Positions 23,848 through 32,764 of a DNA stretch of 47,491 nucleotides are shown one piece after another (within the stretch, counting starts at the first letter, position 1; the number at the start of each line of letters is the position of its first letter). The position numbers and the translations under genes are program-made. Source of the stretch: Flavobacteriales bacterium (lineage in GTDB: Bacteria; Bacteroidota; Bacteroidia; Flavobacteriales; Flavobacteriaceae). A model generated the notes under the pieces. It had not been told where the DNA came from. It saw only the letters and a list, made by a program, of their open reading frames with translations, and did no database searches. The stretch covers positions 1 to 47,491 of the forward strand of contig JALVVJ010000066.1 of the NCBI GenBank assembly GCA_027023475.1, in the 5' to 3' direction.

Positions 23848-24639
23848 ATGAAAAAAAATCAAAATCTTATTACAATGAGACGAGTGTTTGTATTGGTTCT
23901 GTTTGTAGTAGCTCCATTGTTTAACAGCCAGGCTCAAATAAACGGAATTGATGATTTTATTATCCAGATTCAAGAATTGCGCACACTTTCCCAAAAAATG
24001 GGTAAGTACTATATCTTACAAAATTTATACCCTTCCAACGAAAAATACAAAAACCAGGCGCAAGAAAGTATGGATTCGTTTAATTCCATCCTAGTGGAAT
24101 TGATAGAGCAGGCGCCCAGCGATGAATTGCAGATGGAATTGCAGAAGTTGAACCTCACTTGGATGTATGTGGGTAAGGTTTTGAAAACCAAATATGACAG
24201 GGCGGCAGCAGCCAAAGTTTTGGATAAGTTGGAATATCTGCAAAACGAAGCCAAAAACATCGGGCAATTGGCTATGGAACTGACCAAAAAAGATATGGCC
24301 AAGGTTATTCTTACTGCTGCCGAGGCGCGTGTGATGTTACAACGTATGAATCTTTATTTCATTGCTCACCGGGCCCGCATTCTTAATCAAAATATTGAAC
24401 AACGTTTTAATGAATCCATGACGAGTCTTAAAAGTGAAATACAATTTTTGGAAAGTTGGGAGGGCAATGATGAAACAACAAAAATGTTGCTTAATATGAT
24501 CAAAGAAAGATTCCGTTCCTTTGGAAAAAATATTTCACTCAAAAGCAAAGTGTCCCCACTTATGGCCGATATGGTTGCTGAAAACATGGATGAGGATTTT
24601 AAACTACTGGTTAAAACCTTGAAAGAAAAAGTGCAATAA
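23848..24639 (+). CDS. Exported protein with a PilJ/type IV pilus MCP N-terminal-like domain
   Basis: This 263-residue protein has a signal peptide (RVFVLVLFVVAPLFNSQAQ) followed by a long all-helical region. The motif ELRTLSQKMGKYYILQNLYP (about 40-59) resembles the RMLSQRMAK.YL block of the periplasmic PilJ-type sensory domain; a similar ARVMLQRMNLYFIAHR block recurs about 120 residues later, suggesting two related helical repeats. There is no transmembrane segment or signalling domain after it, so it is not a full chemoreceptor. Three ATGs (23836, 23848, 23875) are possible starts. A strong terminator follows. Its neighbour is a c-type cytochrome gene; function unknown. Confidence 0.6.
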   Translation: MKKNQNLITMRRVFVLVLFVVAPLFNSQAQINGIDDFIIQIQELRTLSQKMGKYYILQNLYPSNEKYKNQAQESMDSFNSILVELIEQAPSDELQMELQKLNLTWMYVGKVLKTKYDRAAAAKVLDKLEYLQNEAKNIGQLAMELTKKDMAKVILTAAEARVMLQRMNLYFIAHRARILNQNIEQRFNESMTSLKSEIQFLESWEGNDETTKMLLNMIKERFRSFGKNISLKSKVSPLMADMVAENMDEDFKLLVKTLKEKVQ

Positions 24640-24672
24640 TTACGGTTTATTTTTGTCATCAAAACTTACAAC

Positions 24673-24706
24673 AAAAAACGCCTTTTTCAAAGGCGTTTTT
24701 TGTTTT
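24673..24706 (+). terminator. Rho-independent terminator after the PilJ-like gene
   Basis: AACGCCTTT pairs with AAAGGCGTT around a short loop, with a run of T after it and A before it. It is well placed 40 nt after the stop codon. Confidence 0.9.
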
Positions 24707-24778
24707 TTGAATTTCTACGTGTTTTTTGTAAATTAGCCCTCAAACAACCTTATATTATAAGGAACAAAAGTTACATTT

Positions 24779-25792
24779 ATGTATAGTTCGAAGGTAATCG
24801 GGTTAGGAAAATACGTACCTGAGCGCACGGTTCCCAATGAGGAATTAACCCAATATATGGAAACATCCGATGCATGGATTCGTGAACGCACAGGAATAGA
24901 AGAGCGCCATTGGGTGGAAGAAGGCGATGGGAATACCACCACAACCATGGCGGCAAAAGCATCGAAAATTGCGTTGGAACGTGCAGGATTAAAGCCCACG
25001 GATATTGATTTTATTGTGTTTGCGACTTTGAGTCCCGAACATTATTTTCCGGGTTCGGGCGTGCTGTTGCAAGACCAATTGGGCTGCAATACCATTGGCG
25101 CCTTGGATGTGCGCAATCAGTGTAGTGGATTTGTCTATGCCACGGCTGTTGCCGACCAATTTATCCGTAGTGGGATGTATAAAAATATATTGGTTGTAGG
25201 TTCCGAAGTTCAATCCACGGGATTGGATTTGAGTACGCGAGGGCGTGGGGTAGCCGTGATATTCGGAGATGGTGCCGGCGCTATGATTCTAACCCGCGAC
25301 GAAGATACTTCGCGGGGCTATTTGGCTCATTCCCTACATTCCGAAGGAAAATATGCCATGGAACTGGCCGTAAAAACACCCGGAAGTGTTTTTCCCGTAC
25401 CCAAGCTATTTGATCATATGAAAGAAAATCCCGAAGACATTTCCTATTTTCCTTATATGAATGGCAATTTTGTTTTTAAGCATGCCGTTGTCCGTTTTCA
25501 GGAAGCTATAATGGAGGTGTTGAAAAAGGCGGGGCTTTCGCCATCGGATGTGGATTTATTGATTCCTCATCAAGCCAACTTGCGTATCTCCCAATTTGTT
25601 CAGCGCCAACTCGGATTACGGGATGATCAAATGTTTAACAATATTCAAAAATACGGTAACACCACGGCGGCGTCCATTCCTATTGCTTTAACCGAGGCAT
25701 GGGAGCAAGGCCGTATCAAAGAAGGTGATTTGGTGCTTCAAGCGGCTTTCGGTAGCGGATTTACCTGGGGCGCCAATCTGATTAAATGGTAA
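24779..25792 (+). CDS. 3-oxoacyl-ACP synthase III-like (KAS III/FabH family)
   Basis: This 337-residue cytoplasmic enzyme of the KAS III family condenses an acyl-CoA starter with malonyl-ACP. The triad is intact: Cys115 in RNQCSGF, His264 in PHQANLRI, and Asn294 in YGNTTAASIP. Other family features are GDGAGAMIL (164-172) and TGIEERHW (38-45). Whether it is the housekeeping FabH or a specialised paralogue cannot be decided here; no other fatty-acid genes are adjacent. It is followed 39 nt later by susC-like and susD-like genes, which may or may not be co-transcribed. The start at 24779 is the first ATG and gives a standard N-terminus. Confidence 0.93.
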   Translation: MYSSKVIGLGKYVPERTVPNEELTQYMETSDAWIRERTGIEERHWVEEGDGNTTTTMAAKASKIALERAGLKPTDIDFIVFATLSPEHYFPGSGVLLQDQLGCNTIGALDVRNQCSGFVYATAVADQFIRSGMYKNILVVGSEVQSTGLDLSTRGRGVAVIFGDGAGAMILTRDEDTSRGYLAHSLHSEGKYAMELAVKTPGSVFPVPKLFDHMKENPEDISYFPYMNGNFVFKHAVVRFQEAIMEVLKKAGLSPSDVDLLIPHQANLRISQFVQRQLGLRDDQMFNNIQKYGNTTAASIPIALTEAWEQGRIKEGDLVLQAAFGSGFTWGANLIKW

Positions 25793-25831
25793 TTATTCAT
25801 TATGTAATCAACTAACCTAAATTCATGCCAT

Positions 25832-28800
25832 ATGTCAACTAAATTATCAATGTGGAAAACCGTGCTCGCTTTGATGCTCGGTTTCGGAATGATGTTCTAC
25901 GCAATGGCACAGAAGTCGGTTGTCAAAGGGATTGTGAAAGACAATACCGGCGAACCGCTTCCCAGTGCCGAAGTGGTAGTTACGGAAACAGGTGCAGGTA
26001 CGGTAACGGACTTCGACGGTAAGTTTCAAATCGAAGCCCAACAAGGCCAACACCTGAAAGTTTCTTACATGGGCTACAAGTCCAAAACAGTGCTAATTAG
26101 TTCCAATGCACTGGTTATTGTTTTGGAACCCGATGCCATCGGTTTGGATCAAGTGGTGGTTACCGGTACTTCCGGGGATGCTACCAAAAAACAATTGGGT
26201 TCCACCATCGAAACCATCAAGGCATCGGATTTGGGCCAACGCGAAGCCACTACGGTTACCGAAGCTTTGCAAGGCCAAATTTCGGGTGCTTATATAACCC
26301 GTAACAATGGTACACCCGATGGTAACATTTCGGTACGGCTGCGTGGTACCAGTACCATTTTGGGTAGTTCGGAACCCTTGATTATGATCGACGGAATGAT
26401 TGTAAACAACGAAGACCGCGGTATTAGCGGATTGGGTTCACACTCCCAAAACGCATTGGTGGATTTGGATTTGGAAGACATCGACCACATTGAAGTACTG
26501 AAAGGGCCTGCCGCATCGGCCATCTACGGTTCCATTGCTAGCAATGGTATCATTAACATTATTACCAAAAAAGGCCGTAGCGGTGCACCTTCGGTGAGCT
26601 TTACTTCGCGTTTCGATTACAGTTCGGTGCGCAAGTTCAAGCCCTTGAATTCGGTTAAATTGTATAAAAATACCAATTCGGGTACCATCGAATCTTTGCC
26701 CGCATCGGTTAACGGTACTACGCTCGACCGTTATGACTGGGGCCGTGATTATATTTTCACCAAGGCACCGGGATATTACAATGCCGTTCAGGTAACAGGT
26801 GGTAATGCCAGCACCCGCTATTTGATAAGCGGCGGTATGTTGAACAACAACGGTGTTTTGCGTAATTCTTCGTTTGACCGTAAAAACTTCAAAGTCAAGT
26901 TGTTCCAAAAATTGGGCAAATACATCGATGTTACGGGTTCCCTTTACTATGCCCGTACACATTCCAAGGAAATTCCCTTCGGTGATTCGTGGATTGCCAA
27001 CCCGATGATCGGTTATATGTTCGGAGACAACATGGTTAAACCCGAACCCAACGATCGTGGTGTTTATCCGGTCATCCGTAAGGTTTCCTCATCCGACCCG
27101 CAGGGTGGTTTAATGTATTTGGATTATTCGGGCACAGGTAGCCAACAATGGTGGGGCAATCCTTGGGAAGCCATCGATTTGACCGATATGCATTTGTATG
27201 GCAACCGTATGATTTCCAATATTCAATTCAATGTTAAACCTATCGACGGATTGAATATCAAATACAGCTTCGGCTACGATTTCTCGGCCGTAAAACAACA
27301 TTTCCGTCTGCCTTACAACTTTACAAGTGACCGCAACGGACGTTTGGCCAAGTCTAACAGCTTTACGCGCATTCTGAACTCGGCCATCGATGCATCTTAT
27401 TCCTATAATATTTTCGACAAATTAAAGGCCACTACGGGTATCGGATACAATTACCTGTATCGTGGATTGGAAACCTATCATGTGTCGCAAACCTCGGTTC
27501 CTTTGTTCGACAATATTCAGGTGTTCAACGGCGATAATGCCACCTCCAACGGTATTTATGAACGTGCTTTGTGGGGAGGTTATATCCAACAGGTGTTCAA
27601 TTACGATGACACCTTCTTCCTCACATTGGCCGGACGCCAAGACGGGGCATCCACTTTCGGTAAAAACCAACGTAATCAATTTTATCCGAAAGCATCGGCT
27701 TCGCTGGTGTTGTCCAATCTTGATTTCTTCAAAGATAATTTGAGTTTCTTTGATGAATTCAAGTTGCGTGGTGCTTATGGCGAAGCCGGTAACCTTTCGG
27801 TACTGGACCGTCCGTCATTGAACTATATGTATTTGGGAACCTTGTTCGGTTCGGGCGATTACCTGGGTCAAACCACCTATATGCCGAATACGGCCGATGG
27901 AAATGCCGACATTCGTCCCGAACGTAGCAAAGAAATGGAATTCGGTTTCGATGCTTCCATGTTCAAAGGACGATTCGGTGTTCAATTCACTTACTACAAA
28001 CAAAACATTCAAGATTTGGTGTTGAACCGCGTGTTGGCTCCGTCCACCGGTTTCAGCAGCCGTTTCGAAAACGTGGGTTCGGTGGAAAACAAGGGTATTG
28101 AACTCACCCTGACCGGCACGCCCGTTCAAACCACCGATTTCAAATGGGACATTACCGCCACATATTCCACCAATAAAAACCGTGCCTACGATATTCCGGG
28201 TTACCGCATCCAAATGGCCGGTTTCGGTGGAACTTCCGTAGTACAAGAAGGTCAACCCATCGGTGCGTTCTACCTGTATTATTATGCTACCGATGAAAAC
28301 GGAAACTGGGTAGTGGATGCCAATGGTAACCCGCAACGCGCCCGCGGTCATTACGAAGACAAAGACGGCGACGGCTTCGCCGAAACGGCCGTTCAGGATT
28401 TTGACAATACCGGTCAACCTACCGGCCAATTATTGCGTAAAATTGTAGGTGATCCGCATCCCGATTATATTGCTTCGTTGGGTCAAACCTTTACCTACAA
28501 AAACTTCTCCTTGCGCGTAACGCTCGAAGCCGTTCAAGGTTTCGATGTTTTGAACTGGGATAAGCGTATGGCATATAAATTCCCTATCGGCCAATTCTAT
28601 GGCGAAGAACTGCAATTGGTTCACGACGGAGTGAAAAATCCCGGCTGGTATGGCAACCGCTTTGTCATCTGGCAATCCTTCCTGGAAGACGGATCCTTCA
28701 TCAAATTGCGTGAAGTATCGCTGTCGTACAAATTCAAACCGACCTGGAAATCGGTTAAGCAAGTACGCTTTACCCTTTCGGGAACCAATTTGTTCTCGTG

Positions 28801-28927
28801 GGATAAATATTGGGGCATGGATCCCGAAGTAAACTATATGGGACGCAGCAATGTGGGACGTTCGCAAGACTTCGGCGGCATTCCCATTCCGCGCGTGTTC
28901 AGTGCCAGTGTAAATATTAAACTTTAA
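25832..28927 (+). CDS. SusC/RagA family TonB-linked outer-membrane receptor
   Basis: This 1031-residue outer-membrane protein has a signal peptide (to about residue 27, YAMAQ), a CarboxypepD_reg-like domain (about 30-110), a TonB-dependent plug with the SusC signature LIMIDGMIVNNEDRG (about 180-194) and VLKGPAASAIYGS, and a long beta-barrel ending in a typical aromatic strand (FSASVNIKL). SusC works with the lipoprotein SusD, encoded 15 nt downstream, to import oligomers such as glycans or peptides. No glycoside hydrolase, peptidase or regulator lies next to the pair, so the substrate cannot be predicted. Codon use is uniform and resembles highly expressed genes. Confidence 0.96.
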   Translation: MSTKLSMWKTVLALMLGFGMMFYAMAQKSVVKGIVKDNTGEPLPSAEVVVTETGAGTVTDFDGKFQIEAQQGQHLKVSYMGYKSKTVLISSNALVIVLEPDAIGLDQVVVTGTSGDATKKQLGSTIETIKASDLGQREATTVTEALQGQISGAYITRNNGTPDGNISVRLRGTSTILGSSEPLIMIDGMIVNNEDRGISGLGSHSQNALVDLDLEDIDHIEVLKGPAASAIYGSIASNGIINIITKKGRSGAPSVSFTSRFDYSSVRKFKPLNSVKLYKNTNSGTIESLPASVNGTTLDRYDWGRDYIFTKAPGYYNAVQVTGGNASTRYLISGGMLNNNGVLRNSSFDRKNFKVKLFQKLGKYIDVTGSLYYARTHSKEIPFGDSWIANPMIGYMFGDNMVKPEPNDRGVYPVIRKVSSSDPQGGLMYLDYSGTGSQQWWGNPWEAIDLTDMHLYGNRMISNIQFNVKPIDGLNIKYSFGYDFSAVKQHFRLPYNFTSDRNGRLAKSNSFTRILNSAIDASYSYNIFDKLKATTGIGYNYLYRGLETYHVSQTSVPLFDNIQVFNGDNATSNGIYERALWGGYIQQVFNYDDTFFLTLAGRQDGASTFGKNQRNQFYPKASASLVLSNLDFFKDNLSFFDEFKLRGAYGEAGNLSVLDRPSLNYMYLGTLFGSGDYLGQTTYMPNTADGNADIRPERSKEMEFGFDASMFKGRFGVQFTYYKQNIQDLVLNRVLAPSTGFSSRFENVGSVENKGIELTLTGTPVQTTDFKWDITATYSTNKNRAYDIPGYRIQMAGFGGTSVVQEGQPIGAFYLYYYATDENGNWVVDANGNPQRARGHYEDKDGDGFAETAVQDFDNTGQPTGQLLRKIVGDPHPDYIASLGQTFTYKNFSLRVTLEAVQGFDVLNWDKRMAYKFPIGQFYGEELQLVHDGVKNPGWYGNRFVIWQSFLEDGSFIKLREVSLSYKFKPTWKSVKQVRFTLSGTNLFSWDKYWGMDPEVNYMGRSNVGRSQDFGGIPIPRVFSASVNIKL

Positions 28928-28941
28928 AATTTGAAAGGACT

Positions 28942-30282
28942 ATGAAAAATTTAGCCATAAAATTTCTGCTCTTACTGGGAATGGTGGCCTTGGCAGGCGC
29001 TTGTAAGACGGAATTCGATAATCACAATGCGGCCAGCGAAGCAGCCGTTTTGCAAACTCCCGAAGCCTATCCCGGTATGGTGTTGGGCTTGACCAAACAT
29101 TTTACCTTACATGCTTTGCCCGAAATTGCACGTGGTCCGGGCGTAGTATCGCGCGAAATCGGTGCTACCAACACCTATACCACCGAAAATGAATTGGAAT
29201 CGGGTAGTATTCCTAACGACAATTCCAGCATCGCCCGTTTGTGGCGTTACCTGCACTACGAACGTGGCATAGCCGAAAAAATCACCGACAACATCGACGA
29301 TGTGGTCTTTCCCAACGATGTTGAAAAAGCGGGTATTAAGGCCTATGCATATTTCTTCCGCGGATTGACCACCGGTTATTTGGCTATGTATTGGGAACAA
29401 GCCACGGTGGTTAATGATCCGGACAATAAAGCCGAATTCAAAAGCCGTTCCGATGTGTTTAATGCGGCCATTGATTATTTAAGCCAAGCACAATCCGTTT
29501 TGGCTTCCAATGCCGGTAGTGCCGATTATATCAACGGTTTGGTGTCGGCTCAGTTTTCCATCGATGATGTAATCCATGCCCTTAAAGCCCGTTACTACTT
29601 GGAAGTGGGCGATTATGGCAATGTGATTACCGAAGCCGACGCCGTGGATTTGACAAAACCCTCGGTTTGGACCTACGACGGAAGCTCTTCCGACCAAAAC
29701 CCTATTTGGAAATTGCAATACGATGCCGGTGCTAGTGAACGCTACAAAGCACTTGACGGTATGGGCGTTACGCCCGAAGCCGGCGACGGCCGTGTGGCTT
29801 TCTACACCAACGGGGCCACGGGTATTACGACCGAAACCTGTGGATTCAATACCCTTTACCTGAAAGGTTTTTGGTTTACCAGTATGGATCCCATTCCCGT
29901 TTATTTGCCCGATGAAGTCAAATTGATGAAAGCTGAGGCCTATGCCCAACAAGGCGGAGGAAACCTCGCACAAGCCGTTGCATTGATCGACGAAGTGCGC
30001 ACCGACAATAGCGATATTTTCGGTGTTAATGCCGGCTTGGGTGTGTGGACGGGTAACAGTTCCGACCAACAGGAAGTTTTGGACCAAATCTTCTACAACT
30101 ACGCTATGGAATGCTTCTTCCAAGGCGTGCGTTGGAATGCCCACAAACGCATTTATCCCGATTATTTGAACGGCGTAACGCCGCCGGTGGATTGTGCCAA
30201 AATGCGAACGCGCAATTACTTCCCTTATCCCGAAAACGAAAAGGCCAACAACACCAACACACCGGCCGATCCCGCCATCTAA
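28942..30282 (+). CDS. SusD/RagB family substrate-binding outer-membrane lipoprotein
   Basis: This 446-residue protein has a lipoprotein signal peptide with lipobox LAGAC (Cys21), then helical TPR-like repeats typical of SusD (YFFRGLTTGYLAMYWEQATV; HALKARYYLEVGDYGNVITE; VKLMKAEAYAQQGGGNLAQA). The C-terminal LDQIFYNYAMECFFQGVRW is the usual late SusD block. It caps the SusC receptor and captures the ligand at the cell surface. It is somewhat shorter than many SusD proteins (about 500-600 residues). A strong terminator follows, closing the susC-susD unit. Confidence 0.93.
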   Translation: MKNLAIKFLLLLGMVALAGACKTEFDNHNAASEAAVLQTPEAYPGMVLGLTKHFTLHALPEIARGPGVVSREIGATNTYTTENELESGSIPNDNSSIARLWRYLHYERGIAEKITDNIDDVVFPNDVEKAGIKAYAYFFRGLTTGYLAMYWEQATVVNDPDNKAEFKSRSDVFNAAIDYLSQAQSVLASNAGSADYINGLVSAQFSIDDVIHALKARYYLEVGDYGNVITEADAVDLTKPSVWTYDGSSSDQNPIWKLQYDAGASERYKALDGMGVTPEAGDGRVAFYTNGATGITTETCGFNTLYLKGFWFTSMDPIPVYLPDEVKLMKAEAYAQQGGGNLAQAVALIDEVRTDNSDIFGVNAGLGVWTGNSSDQQEVLDQIFYNYAMECFFQGVRWNAHKRIYPDYLNGVTPPVDCAKMRTRNYFPYPENEKANNTNTPADPAI

Positions 30283-30306
30283 TCGGAATGGAACAGCCAG
30301 CCATAA

Positions 30307-30339
30307 AGAAAACCGCCCTTTTTCGGGGCGGTTTTTTTA
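30307..30339 (+). terminator. Rho-independent terminator after susD
   Basis: AACCGCCC pairs with GGGCGGTT around TTTTTCG-like loop sequence, followed by seven T. It lies about 25 nt beyond the stop codon. Confidence 0.92.
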
Positions 30340-30342
30340 TCT

Positions 30343-30350
30343 TATTTTTG
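30343..30350 (+). promoter_or_regulatory. Putative -7 box of the glycerophosphotransferase-like operon
   Basis: TATTTTTG fits TAnnTTTG, directly after the susD terminator and about 60 nt before the next start codon. A second TATTTTTG lies at 31592-31599 before the next paralogue. Confidence 0.45.
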
Positions 30351-30410
30351 TGAATAAGCACTTGCTGATAATTTTAGAGGAAAAACCAGATAAATTACCG
30401 GATACCTTTG

Positions 30411-31568
30411 ATGAAAAACCGGAAATATAAAATTGGCGTTGTTTATTTTGACGATATTCATATTGTTCCGCATTTTATCGGGCCGGTAAAAGCTTTTTTC
30501 AATGACCCTGATTTCGACGTGAATATTTTGACGCATCAAGGAGAAAACGGTTTCTTATTCGAATCTTTGGAACGGCATCACCTTCCGGCCGGCTTGGTCA
30601 AGCAATTGCCTACTTACGGGTATCGTCAATTCATTGAAAAAATCAAAAAACGTAAAAAGCCGAGTCCTTATTATCTTTTCAAAAAGCATAAAAAGAAGTT
30701 GCTGAATGAATACGACGTTCTGATTTTCAATGATATAAATCACGAATATTTGCATCGAAACAGGAAGGGCAAACATCCCCGCTTTGTGCTGTTGATGCAC
30801 GGTGCGGGCGATGGTGAATATTTGATAGGAAGCCGGTACAGGGATGCGGTTTCCAAATTCGATTTGATTACCACTTCGGGCCCTAAAATAACAGGTTATT
30901 TCAGGAAGATGAACTTGCCGGAAACGCAAATTGTTCCTTGCGGCTACCAAAAATTCGATATTATCGACGATACTGTTAAACATCGATTTTTTGACAACGA
31001 TAATCCTGTGATTTTGTATAATCCGCATTTTAAACGAAATCTATCCTCTTGGTATCAATTCGGGCCTCAAATATTGGAGTTTTTTTTCCGGAACAGGAAC
31101 TATAATTTGATTTTTGCTCCGCATATTAATTTGTTCAACAAACGCGGGTTTTTAAAGCCGGAAATCATACCGAAAAAATACTTTGAAGCGGATAATATAA
31201 GGATTGATTTGGGCAGCAAACATTCGGTCAATATGGATTATACGCTGGCTGCCGATATTTACCTAGGCGATGTTTCCAGTCAGATATACGAATTTTTGTA
31301 TCGTTTGCGTCCGGCTGTTTTTATCAATACCCATAAGCGGGATTGGCAAAACGACCCTCACTATTTGCACTGGCATGCGGGAGAAGTTATTCGAAATCTT
31401 CATGATTTGGCATCCCTGCTCAACACGGCATCACGCTGGCATAAGAAATACATTGATAAGCAAAAAGAACTGATGGATTATACCTTTATGTTTGCAAAAA
31501 AAGGTGAAGCGTCCGAAAACATAAAACGGGCGGTAAAAGCATTGTTGAAGAACGATGGCCAAGGGTAA
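30411..31568 (+). CDS. CDP-glycerol glycerophosphotransferase-like protein, paralogue 1
   Basis: This 385-residue GT-B-like protein resembles the Glyphos_transf (TagF/TagB-related) family: an N-terminal lobe with IGVVYFDDIHIVPHFIGP and FVLLMHGAGD, then VILYNPHFK (about 202-210), NLIFAPHINLF, and the donor-site-like ADIYLGDVSSQIYEFL. In Gram-negative bacteria such enzymes add glycerol phosphate or similar groups to surface glycans. A near paralogue follows 46 nt later, sharing all these blocks, so the two probably act in the same pathway. The ATG at 30411 is used; a TTG one codon upstream is an alternative. No transmembrane segment; probably cytoplasmic, membrane-associated. Exact donor and acceptor unknown. 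Confidence 0.75.
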   Translation: MKNRKYKIGVVYFDDIHIVPHFIGPVKAFFNDPDFDVNILTHQGENGFLFESLERHHLPAGLVKQLPTYGYRQFIEKIKKRKKPSPYYLFKKHKKKLLNEYDVLIFNDINHEYLHRNRKGKHPRFVLLMHGAGDGEYLIGSRYRDAVSKFDLITTSGPKITGYFRKMNLPETQIVPCGYQKFDIIDDTVKHRFFDNDNPVILYNPHFKRNLSSWYQFGPQILEFFFRNRNYNLIFAPHINLFNKRGFLKPEIIPKKYFEADNIRIDLGSKHSVNMDYTLAADIYLGDVSSQIYEFLYRLRPAVFINTHKRDWQNDPHYLHWHAGEVIRNLHDLASLLNTASRWHKKYIDKQKELMDYTFMFAKKGEASENIKRAVKALLKNDGQG

Positions 31569-31614
31569 AAAATCCTATGGAAATATTGTTTTATTTTTGG
31601 GCAAAAGAATTTGA

Positions 31615-32760
31615 ATGATCAAGGTCGGTTTTATTTATTTTGATTATATCCATATTATTCCGCATTTTATCGGTTCGGTTGCCGAACTATACCGTGATCC
31701 GGATGTGGAGGTGGATATTTTGGTGCCGGATGTTGATCATTCGTATTTGTATGATGTACTTGATGTTTTCGGCCTGCCGAAAAATGTGGTTAAAATATTG
31801 CCTACATATTTATATAAAAAGATTGCCTACAAAATTCAAGGCCGAAAGCGGCCGAGTACCAGTTATATTTTTAAAAAACATAAAAAGAAACTTTTGGACT
31901 ACGATGTGTTGGTCTTTAATGTTTTTAATCATGGTCATTTGAAACGGAAAACGCGTGAGAAACCCAAATTCGTTTTTCTGATGCACGGCGCGGGTGATAG
32001 TGCATATCCGTTTACGGATGAATTTAAACCGCAAATACAGGCCTTTGATTTGGTTACAACATCAGGACAAAAAATTATGGATCTCTTTGCGCAAAACGGT
32101 CCGTATCCCGATACGAAATTCAAAATATGCGGTTACCAAAAATTGGATTTCGTAAAGAAATTCCGGAAAGAAAAAAAATTATTTGATAACGATAATCCCA
32201 CAGTGCTTTACAATCCGCACTTTAAGCCCTTTTTGACCTCGTTTCATAAGTTCGGATTGGATATTTTGTCATTTTTCCATACCAACAAAGACTATAACCT
32301 GATTTTTGCCCCACATATGAATTTGTTCAATCAAACTTACAAAGAACCTTTGGACCGGAACATTATCGACCGCAAATATTTTCAAGCCGATAATATTTTG
32401 ATAGATATCGGTAGCGTGCGGTCGGTGGATATGACTTACACTTTTGGTGCCGATATTTATTTGGGCGATGTTTCCAGTCAGGTTTACGAATTTTGGTTAC
32501 AAGGGCCCAAACCGGCGATTTTTCTCAATGCCCATAATTTTGATTGGCTTAATGATGTGCATTTTCAAAGTTGGCATTTGGGAAAGGTGATTAATAATAT
32601 CGATAATCTGAAAGAAATATTGGATTCGCGCAACGACTGGCAAAAGGAATTTGCCGAAAAACAACGGCAAGCCATTGCATACACATTTGATATTGATCCG
32701 GAAAAATCATCATCAAAACGTGTGGCCGAAGCCATAAAAGAAATAGCTCTTGGGAAATAA
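31615..32760 (+). CDS. CDP-glycerol glycerophosphotransferase-like protein, paralogue 2
   Basis: This 381-residue paralogue of the preceding gene is collinear over its full length, with VGFIYFDYIHIIPHFIGS, FVFLMHGAGDSAYPF, VLYNPHFKP, NLIFAPHMNLFN and ADIYLGDVSSQVYEF. The tandem pair presumably arose by duplication and then diverged considerably, with different charged residues around the acceptor lobe, which suggests different acceptors. The gene ends 4 nt before the double glycosyltransferase gene. A TATTTTTG box 16 nt before its start could give it its own promoter. Confidence 0.75.
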   Translation: MIKVGFIYFDYIHIIPHFIGSVAELYRDPDVEVDILVPDVDHSYLYDVLDVFGLPKNVVKILPTYLYKKIAYKIQGRKRPSTSYIFKKHKKKLLDYDVLVFNVFNHGHLKRKTREKPKFVFLMHGAGDSAYPFTDEFKPQIQAFDLVTTSGQKIMDLFAQNGPYPDTKFKICGYQKLDFVKKFRKEKKLFDNDNPTVLYNPHFKPFLTSFHKFGLDILSFFHTNKDYNLIFAPHMNLFNQTYKEPLDRNIIDRKYFQADNILIDIGSVRSVDMTYTFGADIYLGDVSSQVYEFWLQGPKPAIFLNAHNFDWLNDVHFQSWHLGKVINNIDNLKEILDSRNDWQKEFAEKQRQAIAYTFDIDPEKSSSKRVAEAIKEIALGK

Positions 32761-32764
32761 TGTC

